From positions 17,102,569 to 17,166,568 of the forward strand of contig CM033395.1 in the NCBI GenBank assembly GCA_019426215.1: a stretch of DNA of 64,000 nt, written 5' to 3'. The position numbers and the translations under genes were made by a program. Shown one piece after another: positions 38,524-50,345 of this stretch. The number at the start of each line of letters is the position of its first letter. Positions within the stretch are counted from its first letter, which is position 1. This stretch comes from Buddleja alternifolia (lineage: Eukaryota; Streptophyta; Magnoliopsida; Lamiales; Scrophulariaceae). The notes beneath the pieces are model-generated. The model was not told the origin of the DNA and made no database searches. It saw nothing but the letters and a program-made list of their open reading frames with translations.

Positions 38524-39610
38524 ATGTCTCCTAAACCCTTATCTTATTTGATAAAAAGATACACGTTGACTGGACCAGATTACATAGAATAGCTCACAAA
38601 CTTAAGGATGGTCCTAAGTAGTGAGTCGATTGAGTATTTACTAGAACTCAAACGTCCTCCTGTACCGAGTATTTTAGTGGATGAAAGGTTTTGGATTTCC
38701 TACATGGACTAGGTCTGTGACAATCATCGAGCTAGAGGATACATGTTGAGCTCAATGTACAGTGAGTTCTCTCATGAAAATATGGAGAATGCAAGAGACA
38801 TACTACTCCATCTTGACCCAATGTTTGGAGAGAATCGAAAGAACGTTTGGTATTTGATATCGAAGGAACTCTTCAGAACGAGAATGAGAGAACACGAGAA
38901 TGTGGGAGATCATGTACTGAAGATGATGACCTTAATTCAAAAATTAAAGTCTTTAGATTACTACATGGATCTTCACATCCAAGTTGACCTCATATTGCAG
39001 TCGTTTCCTGATTCCTTTTACTACTTCGTCATGAACTTTGACATAAATGATATCGAGGGTTCGTTAGCTGGGCTCACAACCAAACTCGAACTTGTTCAAA
39101 GACAAATAAGGAGGAACATAAAAGGGAATACAATTTCCAATCCCGAGAACGTACCATTAGATGTCTACAAGTATGGGAAAGGAAAAGGAAAAATGGAAGC
39201 ACCCTTGAAGGCTCGCAGAGAAATAGGAAACAAGAAAGGAAAAAACAAGAAGCGTAAGGAAGTGCTTAAAGAAAAGAGTAGGTTTCTCTTCTGTGGTGAG
39301 CTGGGCTACGGGAGAAGGGAATGTCCTAATTGAGGCAAGACTACAGGTATGGAACTTTTTGTTTTGGAAACCAATTGTTCTATAACTGTATTTTCCACTT
39401 CGTGGATACTTGATTCTGGAGCTAGTGCTCATGTTTGTGTAATGAATCAGGATCTGCAGCGAAGTAGAAAGCTGGAGCATGGAGAGGTGTTGATCGATGT
39501 TAGCAGCGAGCAAAGTGTCTCGGTTTCTCACATTGGATCAAATTCTTTATGTTTATCATCTAGACATATTTTAAATTTGGAGGATGTTTTAGTTTTGCCC
39601 AACGAGCTTA
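38524..39610 (+). pseudogene. Element B gag and protease, broken
   Basis: The ATG at 38524 (MSPKPLSYLIKRYTL) begins Gag. TAG stops lie at 38590-38592 and 38710-38712, both at positions expected to be Trp. The UBN2-like core (MLSSMYSEFSHENMENA) is open from 38743. The zinc knuckle is degenerate: FLFCGELGYGRREC has lost the first Cys and has Tyr for His. A TGA at 39331 separates it from the protease, where WILDSGASAHVCV is intact. The frame runs to the solo LTR at 39613. Gag would package element RNA; this copy would fail. Confidence 0.85.
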
Positions 39611-39612
39611 AG

Positions 39613-41709
39613 TGTTGAGTTGGGTTCTATTCCCCGAGTGGCTCGTGGCAGCGGAATTTAAAAATTAAACGTACAACCACCCAAAACAGGAATAATGGTG
39701 TGCTCGATTACGCTATAAAGAAGGTTACGAGAATTTTTACCTTTTGATTAAATTCTTGCAGCAACCAATTTGATCTTTTCAACCCTGTGGTGCAAGTCCA
39801 CGCGATTTCTTGGAGGAAATCGCCCGTCAATTGTATCCCCGGTTTTAGTGCTCCAACCGTCGCACCTCTAAGATGTATCCACACCTCGTTCAAGTCACCA
39901 CCTATTTCGTTCTTAGTGCTAGACAACAAAATAGATCTAAGTCTAAAACCTAGGCTTGATTATATGAAGGGATGGAATATTTGTGAATTGGTGAGTTCAA
40001 CATATGAACAAAACGATGTCGTATTGGAATAAGGTAGGGGCGAATTTTTGCTCAAGGATGACAAGAAAAATTCTCTTCTTTTTCAGCTTTGGGTTTCATA
40101 TTTTTTGCTCTTGGAGGCTTAGGGTTTTTGTCTTGCTTTCTCATATATATAGAATAGGAGACCTAGAGTCCTCATTCAACTACAAGACTTGGAGAAGAAG
40201 AAAACCTTTTTCTTCTCCACCAAGATTTCGAATCCCAGCTGCCAAGGCCCCAAAATTCAGCCATCACTCTTAATTGGAGTCCAAGAATTAATTTTTGACT
40301 CCATATTTAATTATGGGCTAAACCCATCAATTAAATATTCCCATATAATTAAAACTCGTTTAATTATATTTACTTATTCCAATTGGCTTATTTATTTAAC
40401 TTGGACCAAGCCCAACTAAATAAAATACTTGGACTCTACTAGGTCCATTAATTTAATTAATTCTACAAGATTAATTAAAATAGTCGAATTAATTGAATCA
40501 CCTCAATTAATTCCTATTCCATATTAAGAAAGGACTAGACTTTCCTAATTTCCTCAATTTCCTCAAATTGATTAATCATATCATTTAAGCAGTGACTCTC
40601 ACGAGTTAAGTGTGTGACCCCTTAGGCTCGTCTACTATCTAGTAGTAAGTACACTTTCCCAAAGTGCTAGTGTGCTTTCCTAAAATAGAAAGTACTAGAT
40701 CAAATCATTCCTTTGATTTAATCAAGCCTCGAATTAATCACCACATTAATTCTTGGCACTTACAAATCGTGGTTACTGTCTAGCAACGGGCCACGAAGAC
40801 CTAGATAAAGATGAATATAAAGATACGCCTTTCGTGATCTTGGTCCTTGTATAAGTAAGATCCCTCCATCTAATCTCCTGATTGAATCTAGAGCAGTGGC
40901 TAAGGTCGAAGCTCTATTAATCAATAACTATGTTTCCCAAATACGGTGAGATCGACTTTCGACTATCTAAACGAGGAAACCCTACGCCTCTTTAGATATC
41001 TTACTTCGGCCGAAGATTCCTAAAGTCGATTCACTATGTAAACATAGGAGATTCACTAACAAGTTTAATATCAGAGATAGATCCCATCTTGACTCTCACA
41101 TGCCTTCATACACAATTAGCCCATGTCTGATTTTTCCCATTTGTGATCATCTGAGTAATCATGTAACAAATCATGACATGTTCAACTGTGTATAAGATAT
41201 CCAATGGAACCTCAGGTTCTAAGGATTACTCTTATACTGCAAGACCAGTGGAAGTTCCAAATTCGACTAGGATTCCATTTAATGGAACTGCCATGGGGTT
41301 GTTTAGTATACCTATACCCACAATAGGATCCCTCATATATTCATAGGCTTTCGCCGTGCCAATATCTATGGAACGAGATACACTTTATTTAGAGTATGCA
41401 TCATATAAGCAAGTCTTTTGGGTCTCATAGATATCCCTTCATTTCGACGAGCCCATTCACGACTTGGAACATATGTTTAAGGATCGTAGCCTTGGAGACA
41501 TATTCCATCATTGCCATTCCTGATGCGCAATGATGTCCCATAGCTATGTGTGATCCCTCGGGACTTTATTCTAAGTTAAGACCAAGCTATATATACGAAT
41601 AAAGAATGCCAAAAGATTAACTTTATTTCTATGAAAAAGATCGTTCAACTAGAGTTATTATTACATAGAATGGAGCCCAAAATTGGTGCGCCGGGCATAA
41701 ACTCTAACA
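39613..41709 (-). mobile_element. Solo LTR, 2097 bp, TSD TTAAG, inside element B
   Basis: Plus-strand ends are TGTTGAGTTGGG and GGGCATAAACTCTAACA, so in the minus orientation it reads TGTTAGAG...CTCAACA. TTAAG lies on both sides (39608-39612 and 41710-41714). Taking it out rejoins ..GAGCTTAAG and AACATTATTTC, exactly as in copia 1 at 2623-2645 (GGGCTTAAGAACATTGTTTC). Open frames inside it have no protein similarity. It is a copia-type LTR from a family different from A and B. Confidence 0.9.
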
Positions 41710-41714
41710 TTAAG

Positions 41715-44556
41715 AACATTATTTCAATTCCTATGTTGGTTAGGAATAATTATGTTTTTAATTTCATTGACAGTACTTGCAGCATTTTATTTAATAATAA
41801 TATTGTTTGCACTGCTACTTTAGTCAGTGACCTCTATTATTTAAACATGCAAAATGAATGTGTTGTAAATGTTATCATAAAGAAGCGTGGTAGGCAAAGT
41901 ACCAACTTAAGCTTAAAGTGGCATCTAAGACTAGGCCATGCCGTAGAGCAAAAGATACACAAGATGGAGAAAGATGGGTTAATTGACTCATTGGGATCGG
42001 ATCCCTATCCGACTTGTGAATCTTACCTCAAAGGAAAAATGGTTAGATCTCCCTTCACCAGGACTTTTGAAAGAGCCACTGAAGTATTAAGACTTGTGCA
42101 CACCGACGTTTGCGGACCATTTGGAGAATTGGCTCGTGGAGGCTTTCACTATTTCATTACTTTTACTGATGACCATTCAAGGTATGCTCTTGTGTATCGA
42201 ATGAAAAATAAATCTGAATCATTTGATAAGTTGAAAGACTTTACGGCTTTGGTGGAAAAACAAACTGGTCATCATATAAAGACACCGCGATCAGATAGTG
42301 GAGGTGAATATATGAGTGACGAGTTTGATCAGTTCCTAAAGGAACATGGGATAATATTGCAACTCACACCACCAGCAACTCCACAACTTAATGGGGTAGC
42401 AGAGCGTATGAATCGAACGCTTTTGGATATGATTCGATCTATGCTCCGCTGCACTAATTTACCCATCTTCTTGTGGGACATGCACTCCTCATGGTTGTTC
42501 ATATCTTGAATAGATGTCCTTACAAATCCGTTCCTAAAACTCCATATGAGATATGGAGAAATAGGAAACCAAACCTTAAGTTCATTAGGGTTTGGGGATG
42601 CCCTGCCTACATCAAAAAGACAAAGGCAGAGAAATTGGAAGCAAGGTCCCTTAAAGGACGTTTCATCGGTTTTCCAGAGGATTCTATGGGATACCTATTC
42701 TACATGCAAGATGATCAAAGGATCATTGTTGCACTGCAAGCGCACTTTCTTGAAGATGAATTTATTTAAGAAATTGGTGCAAGTAGAAAGATTGTTCTCA
42801 ATGAACAAGATGAAACACCCAGGGAGACGACTATTCAAGAAACACACACTGAACCTGATAAAACACAACCAACATTGCGAAGATATGGTAGAGTACCACA
42901 TCAACCTAATAGGTACTATGGGTACTTGCTACAAGAGGAACCAGGTGTCCACACTATAGCAGTGGGAGTTCATGGGGACGACCCTTCCACTTATGATCAA
43001 GCAAAGATGGACATCGACTCTGCAAAGTGGCGAGAAGCTATGGAGGCAGAGATAGACTCGATGCATTCCAACCAGGTCTGGACTCTGGTAGATCGTCCTG
43101 ATGGCATTGCACTTATAGGGTACAAATGGATCTACAAGAGGAAGATAGGCCTAAATGGAAAAGTTGACACATACAAGGCAAGGCTTGTAGCAAAAGGTTA
43201 TAGTCAAAATGAAGGAATTGACTACCAAGAGACCTTTTCACTTGTGGCAATGATCAAGTCTATTCGACTTCTGCTCGCAATAGATGCACACTTGGACTAT
43301 GAGATATGACAGATAGATGTAAAGACGACTTTTCTAAATAGATTTCTCGAAGAGGATATCTATATGGAGCAGCCTAAAGGCTTTGCATTTGGGTCTGGTA
43401 TTCATAAGGTGTGCAAACTTAAGAGATCCATTTATGGACTTAAGCAAGCCTCTAGGAGTTGGAATCTACGTTTTGACGAAGCTGTCAAAGGATTTGACTT
43501 TGTCAAAAATGAAGATGAACCATGTGTTTATAAGAAGGTTAGTGGGAGTAAAATCACTTTCCTTGTTTTATATGTGGATGACATTCTACTCATAGAAAAT
43601 GATGTAGGAATGCTCACATCAGTCAATAGATGACTTTCAAATACATTCTCCATGAAAGACTTGGCAGAAGCGACCTATATTCTAGGAATTCGTATCTACA
43701 GAGATAGAACAAATAGAATGATAGGACTTTCCTAAGCCCTTTACTTAGAGAAAGTCCTAAAGAGATTTAGGATGGAAGACTCTAAGAAAGGTTTGTTGCC
43801 CATGAGATACAGGGTGCACCTTTCAAAGTCTATGTCTCCTCAAAGTGAGGAAGATAGGAAAGAAATGAGTACGGTGCCCTACGTGTCTGCAGTGGGTAGT
43901 CTGATGTACGCCATGTTATGCACACAACCAGACATAGCTTACGCAGTAAGCGTGGTAAGTCATTTTCAGGCTACCCAGGAAGAGGACATTGGACTGCTAT
44001 CAAAAGTATCCTCAAGTATCTGAAGAGAACTAAGGATACGGTCTTGACATATGGACATGGAGATTTGAAGGTGGATGGATATACTGACTCAAATTTTCAA
44101 TTTGATGTAGATGATCGTAAATCCACTTCAGGGTTTATATTCACGCTCAATGGTGGAGCGGTGACTTGGAAAAGTTTCAAGCAAAGCATAACCGCTGACT
44201 TCTCCACAGAGACAGAATACATAGCAGCTTCAGAGGCTGCTAAAGAGGGTGTTTGGATTAGGAAGTTTCTTGGAGAACTTCAAGTGATCCCTAGTGTGGA
44301 GCTGCCATTACCACTTTATTGTGACAATAACGAGGCTATTGCACGAGCAAAGGAACTAAGGGCTCACAACAAATCCATGCACATAGAGAGGAGATAACAC
44401 ATAATAAGGGAAATTGTTGGAAGAGGCGAAATAGTTGTTCAGAGAGTAAATTCAGCAGACAACGTCACTGACCCATTGATCAAGCCTTTGACACAGACAG
44501 TACTCGATCGACATCTTAAAAAGATGGGTATTAGATACCATAGTGATTGGCATTGA
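41715..44556 (+). pseudogene. Element B integrase, RT and RNase H, broken
   Basis: The integrase region reads WHLRLGH..CESY (one zinc-finger Cys is Tyr), then HTDVCGPF, FTDDHSR, SDSGGEY and NGVAERMNRT, so the DDE residues are present. A frameshift lies at about 42475 (FLWD/GHALL). RT has KWIYKRKI, QIDVKTTFL, GLKQASRSW and catalytic YVDD near 43570, with TGA at the Trp before QIDV and another after SVNR. RNase H ends in a TGA at 44554-44556. A second frame break occurs near 43970. It is not able to encode Pol but is close in sequence to copia 1. Confidence 0.87.
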
Positions 44557-44571
44557 GTACAAGTGGAAAAT
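44557..44571 (+). other. Polypurine tract of element B
   Basis: GTACAAGTGGAAAAT between the pol stop and the TGTTAGG of the 3' LTR, matching the tract of copia 1. Confidence 0.7.
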
Positions 44572-44934
44572 TGTTAGGTTAATGTCCTCAAATGCCACTA
44601 GAGGATTAGTAAATGTTAGGACATTATTAATTTGGATTGAAAAAATTATTTATTATTTAATTAGATTAATTTATTAGATTGAATTAATTAATTAAATAAT
44701 AGATCGGACTAAGCTCAAATTGGTGCACCAAGTGGCACACCAATGCCTATATGGGGCGGCCAATAGGCGCCTTTTATGGGCTAATTTGAACCGAAGGTAT
44801 TAACTTAAGTGATATAAATATATCACATTAGTTAAGACCTAGGTCATAAGTTGAAATTGACTTAAGACACAAGAAAAGAAATCCTCTCCCTCTCACTCTC
44901 CTAGCCGTCGGTCATCACCAAGAAGGAGGAGCAG
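44572..44934 (+). mobile_element. 3' LTR of element B, internally deleted and cut
   Basis: The first ~65 bases match the 5' LTR start (TGTTAGGTTAATGTCCTC). The sequence then jumps about 1 kb ahead to the TTTAATTAGATTAATT region and runs to CACCAAGAAGGAGGA. There it passes abruptly into RNase H-region sequence (ACTCTAAGAAAGG, as at 43781). A shared GGAAGA at both parents suggests joining by microhomology. Confidence 0.75.
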
Positions 44935-45815
44935 ACTCTAAGAAAGGTTTCTTGCCCATGAGATACGGGGTGCACCTTTCAAAGTCTATGTCTTCTCAAA
45001 GTGAGGAAGATAGGAAAGAAATGAGTACGGTGCCCTATGTGTCTGCAGTGGGTACTCTGATGTATGCCATGTTATGAACACGGCTTGACATAGCCTATGC
45101 AGTAAGCGTTGTAAGTCGATTTCAAGCTAACCTGGGAAGAAAACATTGGACCGCCATAAAAAATATCCTAAAGTATCTGAAGAGAACTAAGGATATGGTC
45201 CTAACATACTTTTCTAATAAGTATATCCATCCATTTTCAAATCTCCATGTCCATATGTTGGACCATATCCTTAGTTCTCTTCAAATACTTTAAGATATTT
45301 TTTAGAGCAGTCCAATGTTTTCTTCCCAGGTTAGCCTGAAATTGACTTACAACGCTTATTGCATAGGTTATGTCAAGTCGTGTGCATAACATAGCATACA
45401 TCAGAGTACCCACTACAGACGCATGGGGCACCGTACTCATTTCTTTCCTATCTTCCTCACTTTAAGGAGACATAGACTTTGAAAGGTGCACTCCATATCT
45501 CATGGGCAAGAAACCTTTCTCAAAGTCTTCTCCTCCTTCTTGGTGATGACCGACTACTAGGAGAGTGAGAGGGAGAGGATTTCTTTTCTTGTGGCTTGAG
45601 TCAATTTCAACTTATGACCTAGGTCTTAACTAATGTGATATATTTATATCACTTAAGTTCATACATTGGGCTCAAATTAGCCCATACAAGGCGCCTATTG
45701 GCCGCCCCATATAGGCCTTGGTGTGCCACTTAATGCACCAATTTTAGCTTAATCCAATCCATTATTTGATTAATTAATTCAATCCAATTAATTAATCTAA
45801 TTAAATAATAGATAA
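44647..45815. repeat. Long inverted repeat of a copia LTR::RNase H chimera
   Basis: The left arm 44647-45201 and right arm 45260-45815 (about 555 bp each) are reverse complements, over 90% identical by eye, around a 58-bp spacer. The inner stem is AGAGAACTAAGGATATGGTCC and its complement. Each arm consists of the 3' part of a B-type LTR joined to a 3' RT/RNase H segment at the same breakpoint, so the arms descend from one deletion derivative. A transcript in either direction would fold into a long hairpin. There is no intact coding sequence; the minus frame at 45440-45237 is RNase H-region debris. Confidence 0.9.
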
Positions 45816-45837
45816 TTTATTAAATTAATTTACGAGA

Positions 45838-46600
45838 AGGTGTCAAGGTTATGAAAGTGAAGATGGATTAGATGTCTTTGAATCAATCCTAGACTCTAGT
45901 AGATCGCCCTAAGAATTTTGTACTCATCAGAGGCGAATACATCTACAAAGAGAAAGATTGATTCGAATGGCAAGGCCAGACTGATGGCTAAAGTGTATAG
46001 TCAAAAGAAGGACATTGACTATGAGGAAGCCCCTTTGCCACAATTAAAAACAAATCCATTAGAATCTTACTTTCGATAACAACACACCAGTATTATAAAA
46101 ATTTGGAACGTTGATGTGAAGACTCGTTCATAAATGGATTCCTCTAGAAGGACATCCATTTCGAACAGCTCAAGGGTTTCACATTTGAAGTCGATTCCCA
46201 TAAGGTCTACATGCTGTATGAATCAATTTGTGGATTTAAGCGGACCTTTCGTAGTTAGAATCTTCACTTTGATGACATAATTAGGAATTATGATATCATC
46301 AAAAGGAGGAGGGACCATCTGTGTGCAATAAGGTCAGTGGGAACGAGATTTCATTTTTGGTGCTATATGTAGAGAATGCTCTACTTATGAGAAATCATGT
46401 GGGCTCATTGACTATGTCAAGACGTAAATATCGAGCATATTCTCCATGAAAGACTTGGGAGAAGTCGTATTTATCCTTATAATTTGCGTCCATGAAAATA
46501 GAGCGAATAGGATAATGGGCCCCTCCCAAGCCCTTTGCTTAGAATAAAGCCTAAAGCAATTTAGGAAGAAGATCTGAGAAAGGGCTCTTGACTAACAGGA
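45838..46600 (+). pseudogene. Degenerate copia RT remnant of element A
   Basis: Strongly decayed but alignable to the RT regions at 5340-6100 and 43040-43800: CTACAAAGAGAAAGATTGAT, TATAGTCAAAAGAAGGACAT, TCAAGGGTTTCACATTTGAA, TCTCCATGAAAGACTTGGGA. Many stops and indels. It is in plus orientation, followed by the 3' LTR fragment of A. Confidence 0.75.
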
Positions 46601-46604
46601 TTCC

Positions 46605-47434
46605 CAACATAGGAAAGGTAAACAATGATCTAATTATTTCATCTTATTTGGGATACGATGTGGGCCACTTGACTGGTTAGGTGTTACCCACATTCAATGG
46701 AATCCTCCCATTGAAGAGTCACGCTTAAAAAGGGAAAAGTCAAATGAAATTGCGGTGTATTTCTTGTAGCAATATTTTAAGTATTGAATACTTAAAATTA
46801 ATTAAATAGAATTAATTATTTGAAATAAGTTAATTTGTTTATATTAATTGTATTATTTCTTAGAGAAATAAAATTAATTAATTATCCCATCTATTATTTA
46901 ATTAGATTAATTAATTGGATTGAATGAATGAATTAATTAAAAGATTGGATTGAGCTTAAAATTAGTGCACCTCATGGACGTGTGAGGCGGCCTAGTAGGT
47001 CTCTAACATGGCCTCTTCAAGTCCAAGGTTGTAACTTAAGTGATATAAATATATCACTTAATTAAACCTAGATTATAATACAAGAAACAATACACTTGAG
47101 CTACAAGGGAAAAAAAACTCCCTCTCCTCTCTACTAGTCGTCGGCCGCCATAGCTAATAAGGAGAGATTTTTTCGTTAAAGTTTTTCGGAGAGTTAATAT
47201 AGAGGCAGCACCTTTGTACTGCTCAAATCATCAATCAGTCAGGCGGATCAGTTCGCGAAAATCTTGAAGCATTCAAGAAGTTGAGATTCTCCAACCACTT
47301 CGCTACAATTGGTAATGTATCGAAAACCTTATCATATATACGCATGATAAAATCCTGGGTAAATCCTGAATTGGAAAATCTAAAAAAATTTAAATTACAC
47401 CGTTACTGCTACGTTTTTGTTATTTTTCCCAACA
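46605..47434 (+). mobile_element. 3' LTR of element A, 5' part missing
   Basis: Matches 33350-34193 closely from GGAAAGGTAAACAATGATC to the end TTTTTCCCAACA; roughly the first 790 bp of the LTR are absent. It borders MYB/SANT gene sequence at 47435. Confidence 0.8.
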
Positions 47435-48199
47435 ACTATGATCTTCGTCTGTAACGTCTTGTGCTTTCACCTTGTCAGTGAGGTTGACAACACATCTGTC
47501 TCCTATGTCACCATCGAACACCTTTGATAATTGGTTCCAGTGTAATTCCCAGCGAAATTAATACTTCCTGGCGTCCGAGTATTGCTATCATACAAGCCAC
47601 AAATAATATAGAGTTCAAAATAATCTGAATAGGACTCCTTGTAAAAAACGGAGAAGAACTTCTAGCGAAGTGTGAAATTAAAATAATTTTAGGCTTCTTA
47701 CCTCAATCAAATCCTTCCAATCTGACTTGGTTGCTTTTATTTAATTCTTATGGCGATCCCACTCGAACTCGTCTTTAGACGTTATCATGTCGAAGATGAG
47801 TGCTCGTCACCGTAGCATATTAAGACGATTGATAACGGATGACAGTGTAAATTCCCTGAACTGGCCGTTCAACTGATCGAGTAGCGTTTCCACCAAGTCG
47901 CTGTTAATCCCCCCCCCCCTTTTAATATCTCCACGACTACAGGCGTTGTGGAGTAGTTGGATAAAAAAGGCCTCCCGCTCAGCAGTCCATCTGTCGGCTT
48001 CTGAAAACTGGTCGCCCATCGCCAGCAAAATACCTAATCCAGGAATATAGCAGAAATAAAGAATAACTCTGTGTTTATTCGCAACTGAAATGTCTGGATA
48101 TATGTAATCGCTGCCCGTTGACAATCTGACCAATTGAAGTCTGCATTGGTATGCCTAGGTTACTGCAAAGGGCCTCAATCAACGCAATGACTTACATTT

Positions 48200-49806
48200 T
48201 GTTGGGTTTTTGAACATCAAAACGCAGCGGAAATAAAATACCCACGGTGGATTCATCTTTGATTTCACATATTTAAATAATGTTGAGAAACATGTACCTT
48301 TTTCGCATAATTAAAAATTCTGAACCAACTTCTTAATTGGAGCAGCAATAACGTCACTGCCTCTAAATCACCACGCCGAAATCGAAAGCAAAAATCCCTT
48401 CTTTTCTTCTCCACTTGGACAGCTAGAGAGATGAGAGAGAGGTGGAGAGTTTTACTTGGAGAGAAAGATATATGTGAGGCTATCGTTTAATTATTCACTA
48501 AGTAGTATATTTATACTACAACTAGAATAATTAACCTAGTTAACTAAAGGCATGGACGCCCAACTTGGGAGTTTTTAATGCCCTCCGGGCTTAGTCCAAT
48601 TTGTGTATTTATTAATTATTTAATTAATAAATTTATCCAATAAATATGTCAATTAAATAACTAACTTACACATGTTAATTCCATAATTAATCTCACTAGT
48701 AAATTAATTAACTCATTAACTTAATTAATAAGATCATCTAATGATCAATTAATTAATCACGATATCAAATACCGAAAGATTTCTCTCAAGTTTTATTCCA
48801 TGATTTTTACTTTACAATTCCTTTAAGCGCGGCTCTTTAGGTTCGTCTCAAAAGGCAATTGGGAGAAAACCAAAAGGATGTAGATACCACCTAGCCAATC
48901 CCGTGGTCTACATCGTAGCCCAATTGAGAACGAATGTATAGAATCATTCCAAAATTTTCACACTGTGAATACCGTACGAGTATAAACCCTTTATACATAT
49001 ATCCCAGTCAAGTGAGAGTCATGGTTTAGTCAAACTCACTGGACTTGACTATATGCTTAGCTCATAATGAATCGAGGTCATTGAGTATACTTTCATGTCC
49101 AACATAAGTATCTCTAATGCTTTGGCCAAAGTCTTTGACCTCACTCATTCATGACAGCATAGGATATTTAGCTTATTCACTTATGAGAGAATAAATCCCA
49201 TATTGCTAATTAGTTAAGATTGCTACGTGCCCATCAAGCCGCACTTCGAGGTCGACCCCACCAGCGGGTGAGATGGATCTAACTACTCTAATGACAAACT
49301 TGATGTCACAAGCACATCTTCAACGTGATAAATCAGGTCTAAGGTTCACGCGTACCTATCACAACTTATCAGTTTTGTCAGTGACTGTCATTGAGTAAAA
49401 ACCAATGTGACATAACTGATGCGAGCCGAGTTCAAACACACCAATCTAACTGATGTGTCTATCATATAAGTTCCCACTATCATACTCATAGTGTTCTACT
49501 GGCACTCCCCTGTCAAAACTTAGATCATACAAGTTTATATCCAGTAATGATGTCCACTCAATACTCTCTTCGATTTGCAAACCGATTTAGATATTAAGGA
49601 TCAAACACTTCTAGTGCCATTCTCCCTAACCCATAGGGAGTAGAATGTTCGCCTTAATACCAAGGACTAATTGTTGTTTATTTAAACCTTACAAATGCCT
49701 ATAAGAAACAACATCAAATGCCTTTTATTAAAACAAGAATGTTTAGATACAAACTAATGCCCTATAATTCTATCCTGTTACGACATTTGAGGGCATAACT
49801 CTAACA
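48200..49806 (-). mobile_element. Solo copia-type LTR, 1607 bp, TSD CATTT
   Basis: Plus-strand ends are TGTTGGGTTTTTG and ATAACTCTAACA; in the minus orientation it begins TGTTAGAGTTATGCCC and ends CCGCTGCG...CCCAACA. CATTT flanks both sides (48195-48199 and 49807-49811). It resembles the copia 1 LTR in start and end motifs. It sits just upstream of the MYB/SANT start (minus strand); rejoining the flanks gives AAATGTAAGTC, a good splice-donor match, so it may have hit an exon edge. Confidence 0.88.
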
Positions 49807-49811
49807 CATTT

Positions 49812-50345
49812 ATCGTACATAAATATATGGCCCGACTTTTGAAGCAGCAAGTTGCCCTCAGATTAACCTAACCATCATAATATATACCAACTGAAGTGTG
49901 CAAAAATATGGCGAGTTAGATCCATCGGGTCCTAGAAACAAAATAATCATATATCGTGAAAATTGGTAGTCCCATTCATGGACTGTGCTATAAGCCAGCT
50001 GCTGTATTTAATACACGATGGTAGGTGATCCATTGGATTATACCAATTATTTGATAGTCTAAAATTGCACAACACATTGATCAATTAAGATATGTTGCAT
50101 GCTCATCTAGGCGCGTTAAAAAATCATGAGCATAGTCACCTATGACTTTCCTTGCCAAAGAGGCTAAGACATAAATTATCTTTTCGACCCATCCAAAAAA
50201 TGCAAGAAATGCAGAAAAACATACAAAATCTTATCTGCTTGTACAGACTATACAAAAAAATTGTGTCATACAAATCAATGCCTTCCCCTGACAATATTAA
50301 CATCCAAAGTTGTTGTGTTACTCGACACCCTTCTCAATTGGAATG
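49812..50345. other. Sequence between two solo LTRs, no clear gene
   Basis: Probably part of the old minus-strand gene region. A minus-strand stretch reading VLASLARKVIGDYAHDF near 50150 is open but not recognisable. No domain was assigned. Confidence 0.35.

Larger units (their letters stand above)
35660..44934 (+). mobile_element. Copia element B, nested in A
   Basis: B runs from a full 5' LTR through primer site, leader, gag, protease, integrase, RT and RNase H, polypurine tract and an internally deleted 3' LTR starting at 44572. A solo LTR of another copia family interrupts it at 39613-41709. Stops are numerous, many at Trp codons. Left flank is ATACC; the right end has been rearranged into a long inverted repeat, so no target duplication can be paired. 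It is the better preserved of the copia elements in the window. Confidence 0.85.
32561..47434 (+). mobile_element. Copia element A, outer shell of a nest
   Basis: A has a full 5' LTR (32561-34193), a primer-binding site and leader to about 35654, a degenerate RT remnant (45838-46600) and the 3' part of its other LTR (46605-47434). Gag and integrase are missing. Element B lies between the leader and the RT remnant. Flanks are ATACT on the left and ACTAT on the right; a 2-bp loss from an original ACTAT duplication would explain them. The 3' LTR ends TTTTTCCCAACA like the 5' LTR. Since B and a solo LTR lie inside it, A is the oldest layer here. Confidence 0.7.
32492..48019 (-). pseudogene. MYB/SANT-like domain gene, split by a nested retroelement
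   Basis: On the minus strand an ATG at 48019 opens MGDQFSEADRWTAEREAFF, and the downstream residues (LVETLLDQLNGQF, INRLNML) follow the plant Myb/SANT-like DNA-binding domain (PF12776 type). A TGA near 47808 and a TAA near 47729 interrupt it, before a GT donor at 47701. Downstream sequence to 47435 holds more of the gene. Copia element A then intervenes (32561-47434). Across it, the flanks overlap by ACT and a frame reading VTDEDHS joins IEPDPDYLKYLICMEF and ends TAA at 32494-32492. The joined frame is an inference; the Myb-like domain is the solid part. The gene is dead. Confidence 0.55.

Noticed and set aside
39787..40419. Several overlapping open frames
   Set aside because: They lie in a solo LTR and look like no known protein.
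41631..41714. Upstream start codon for the element B integrase frame
   Set aside because: The first 28 codons are inside the inserted solo LTR; the real integrase sequence starts at 41715.
45237..45440. Minus-strand copia RNase H-region gene fragment as a separate element
   Set aside because: It is part of the right arm of the inverted repeat and shares the arm's chimeric junction.
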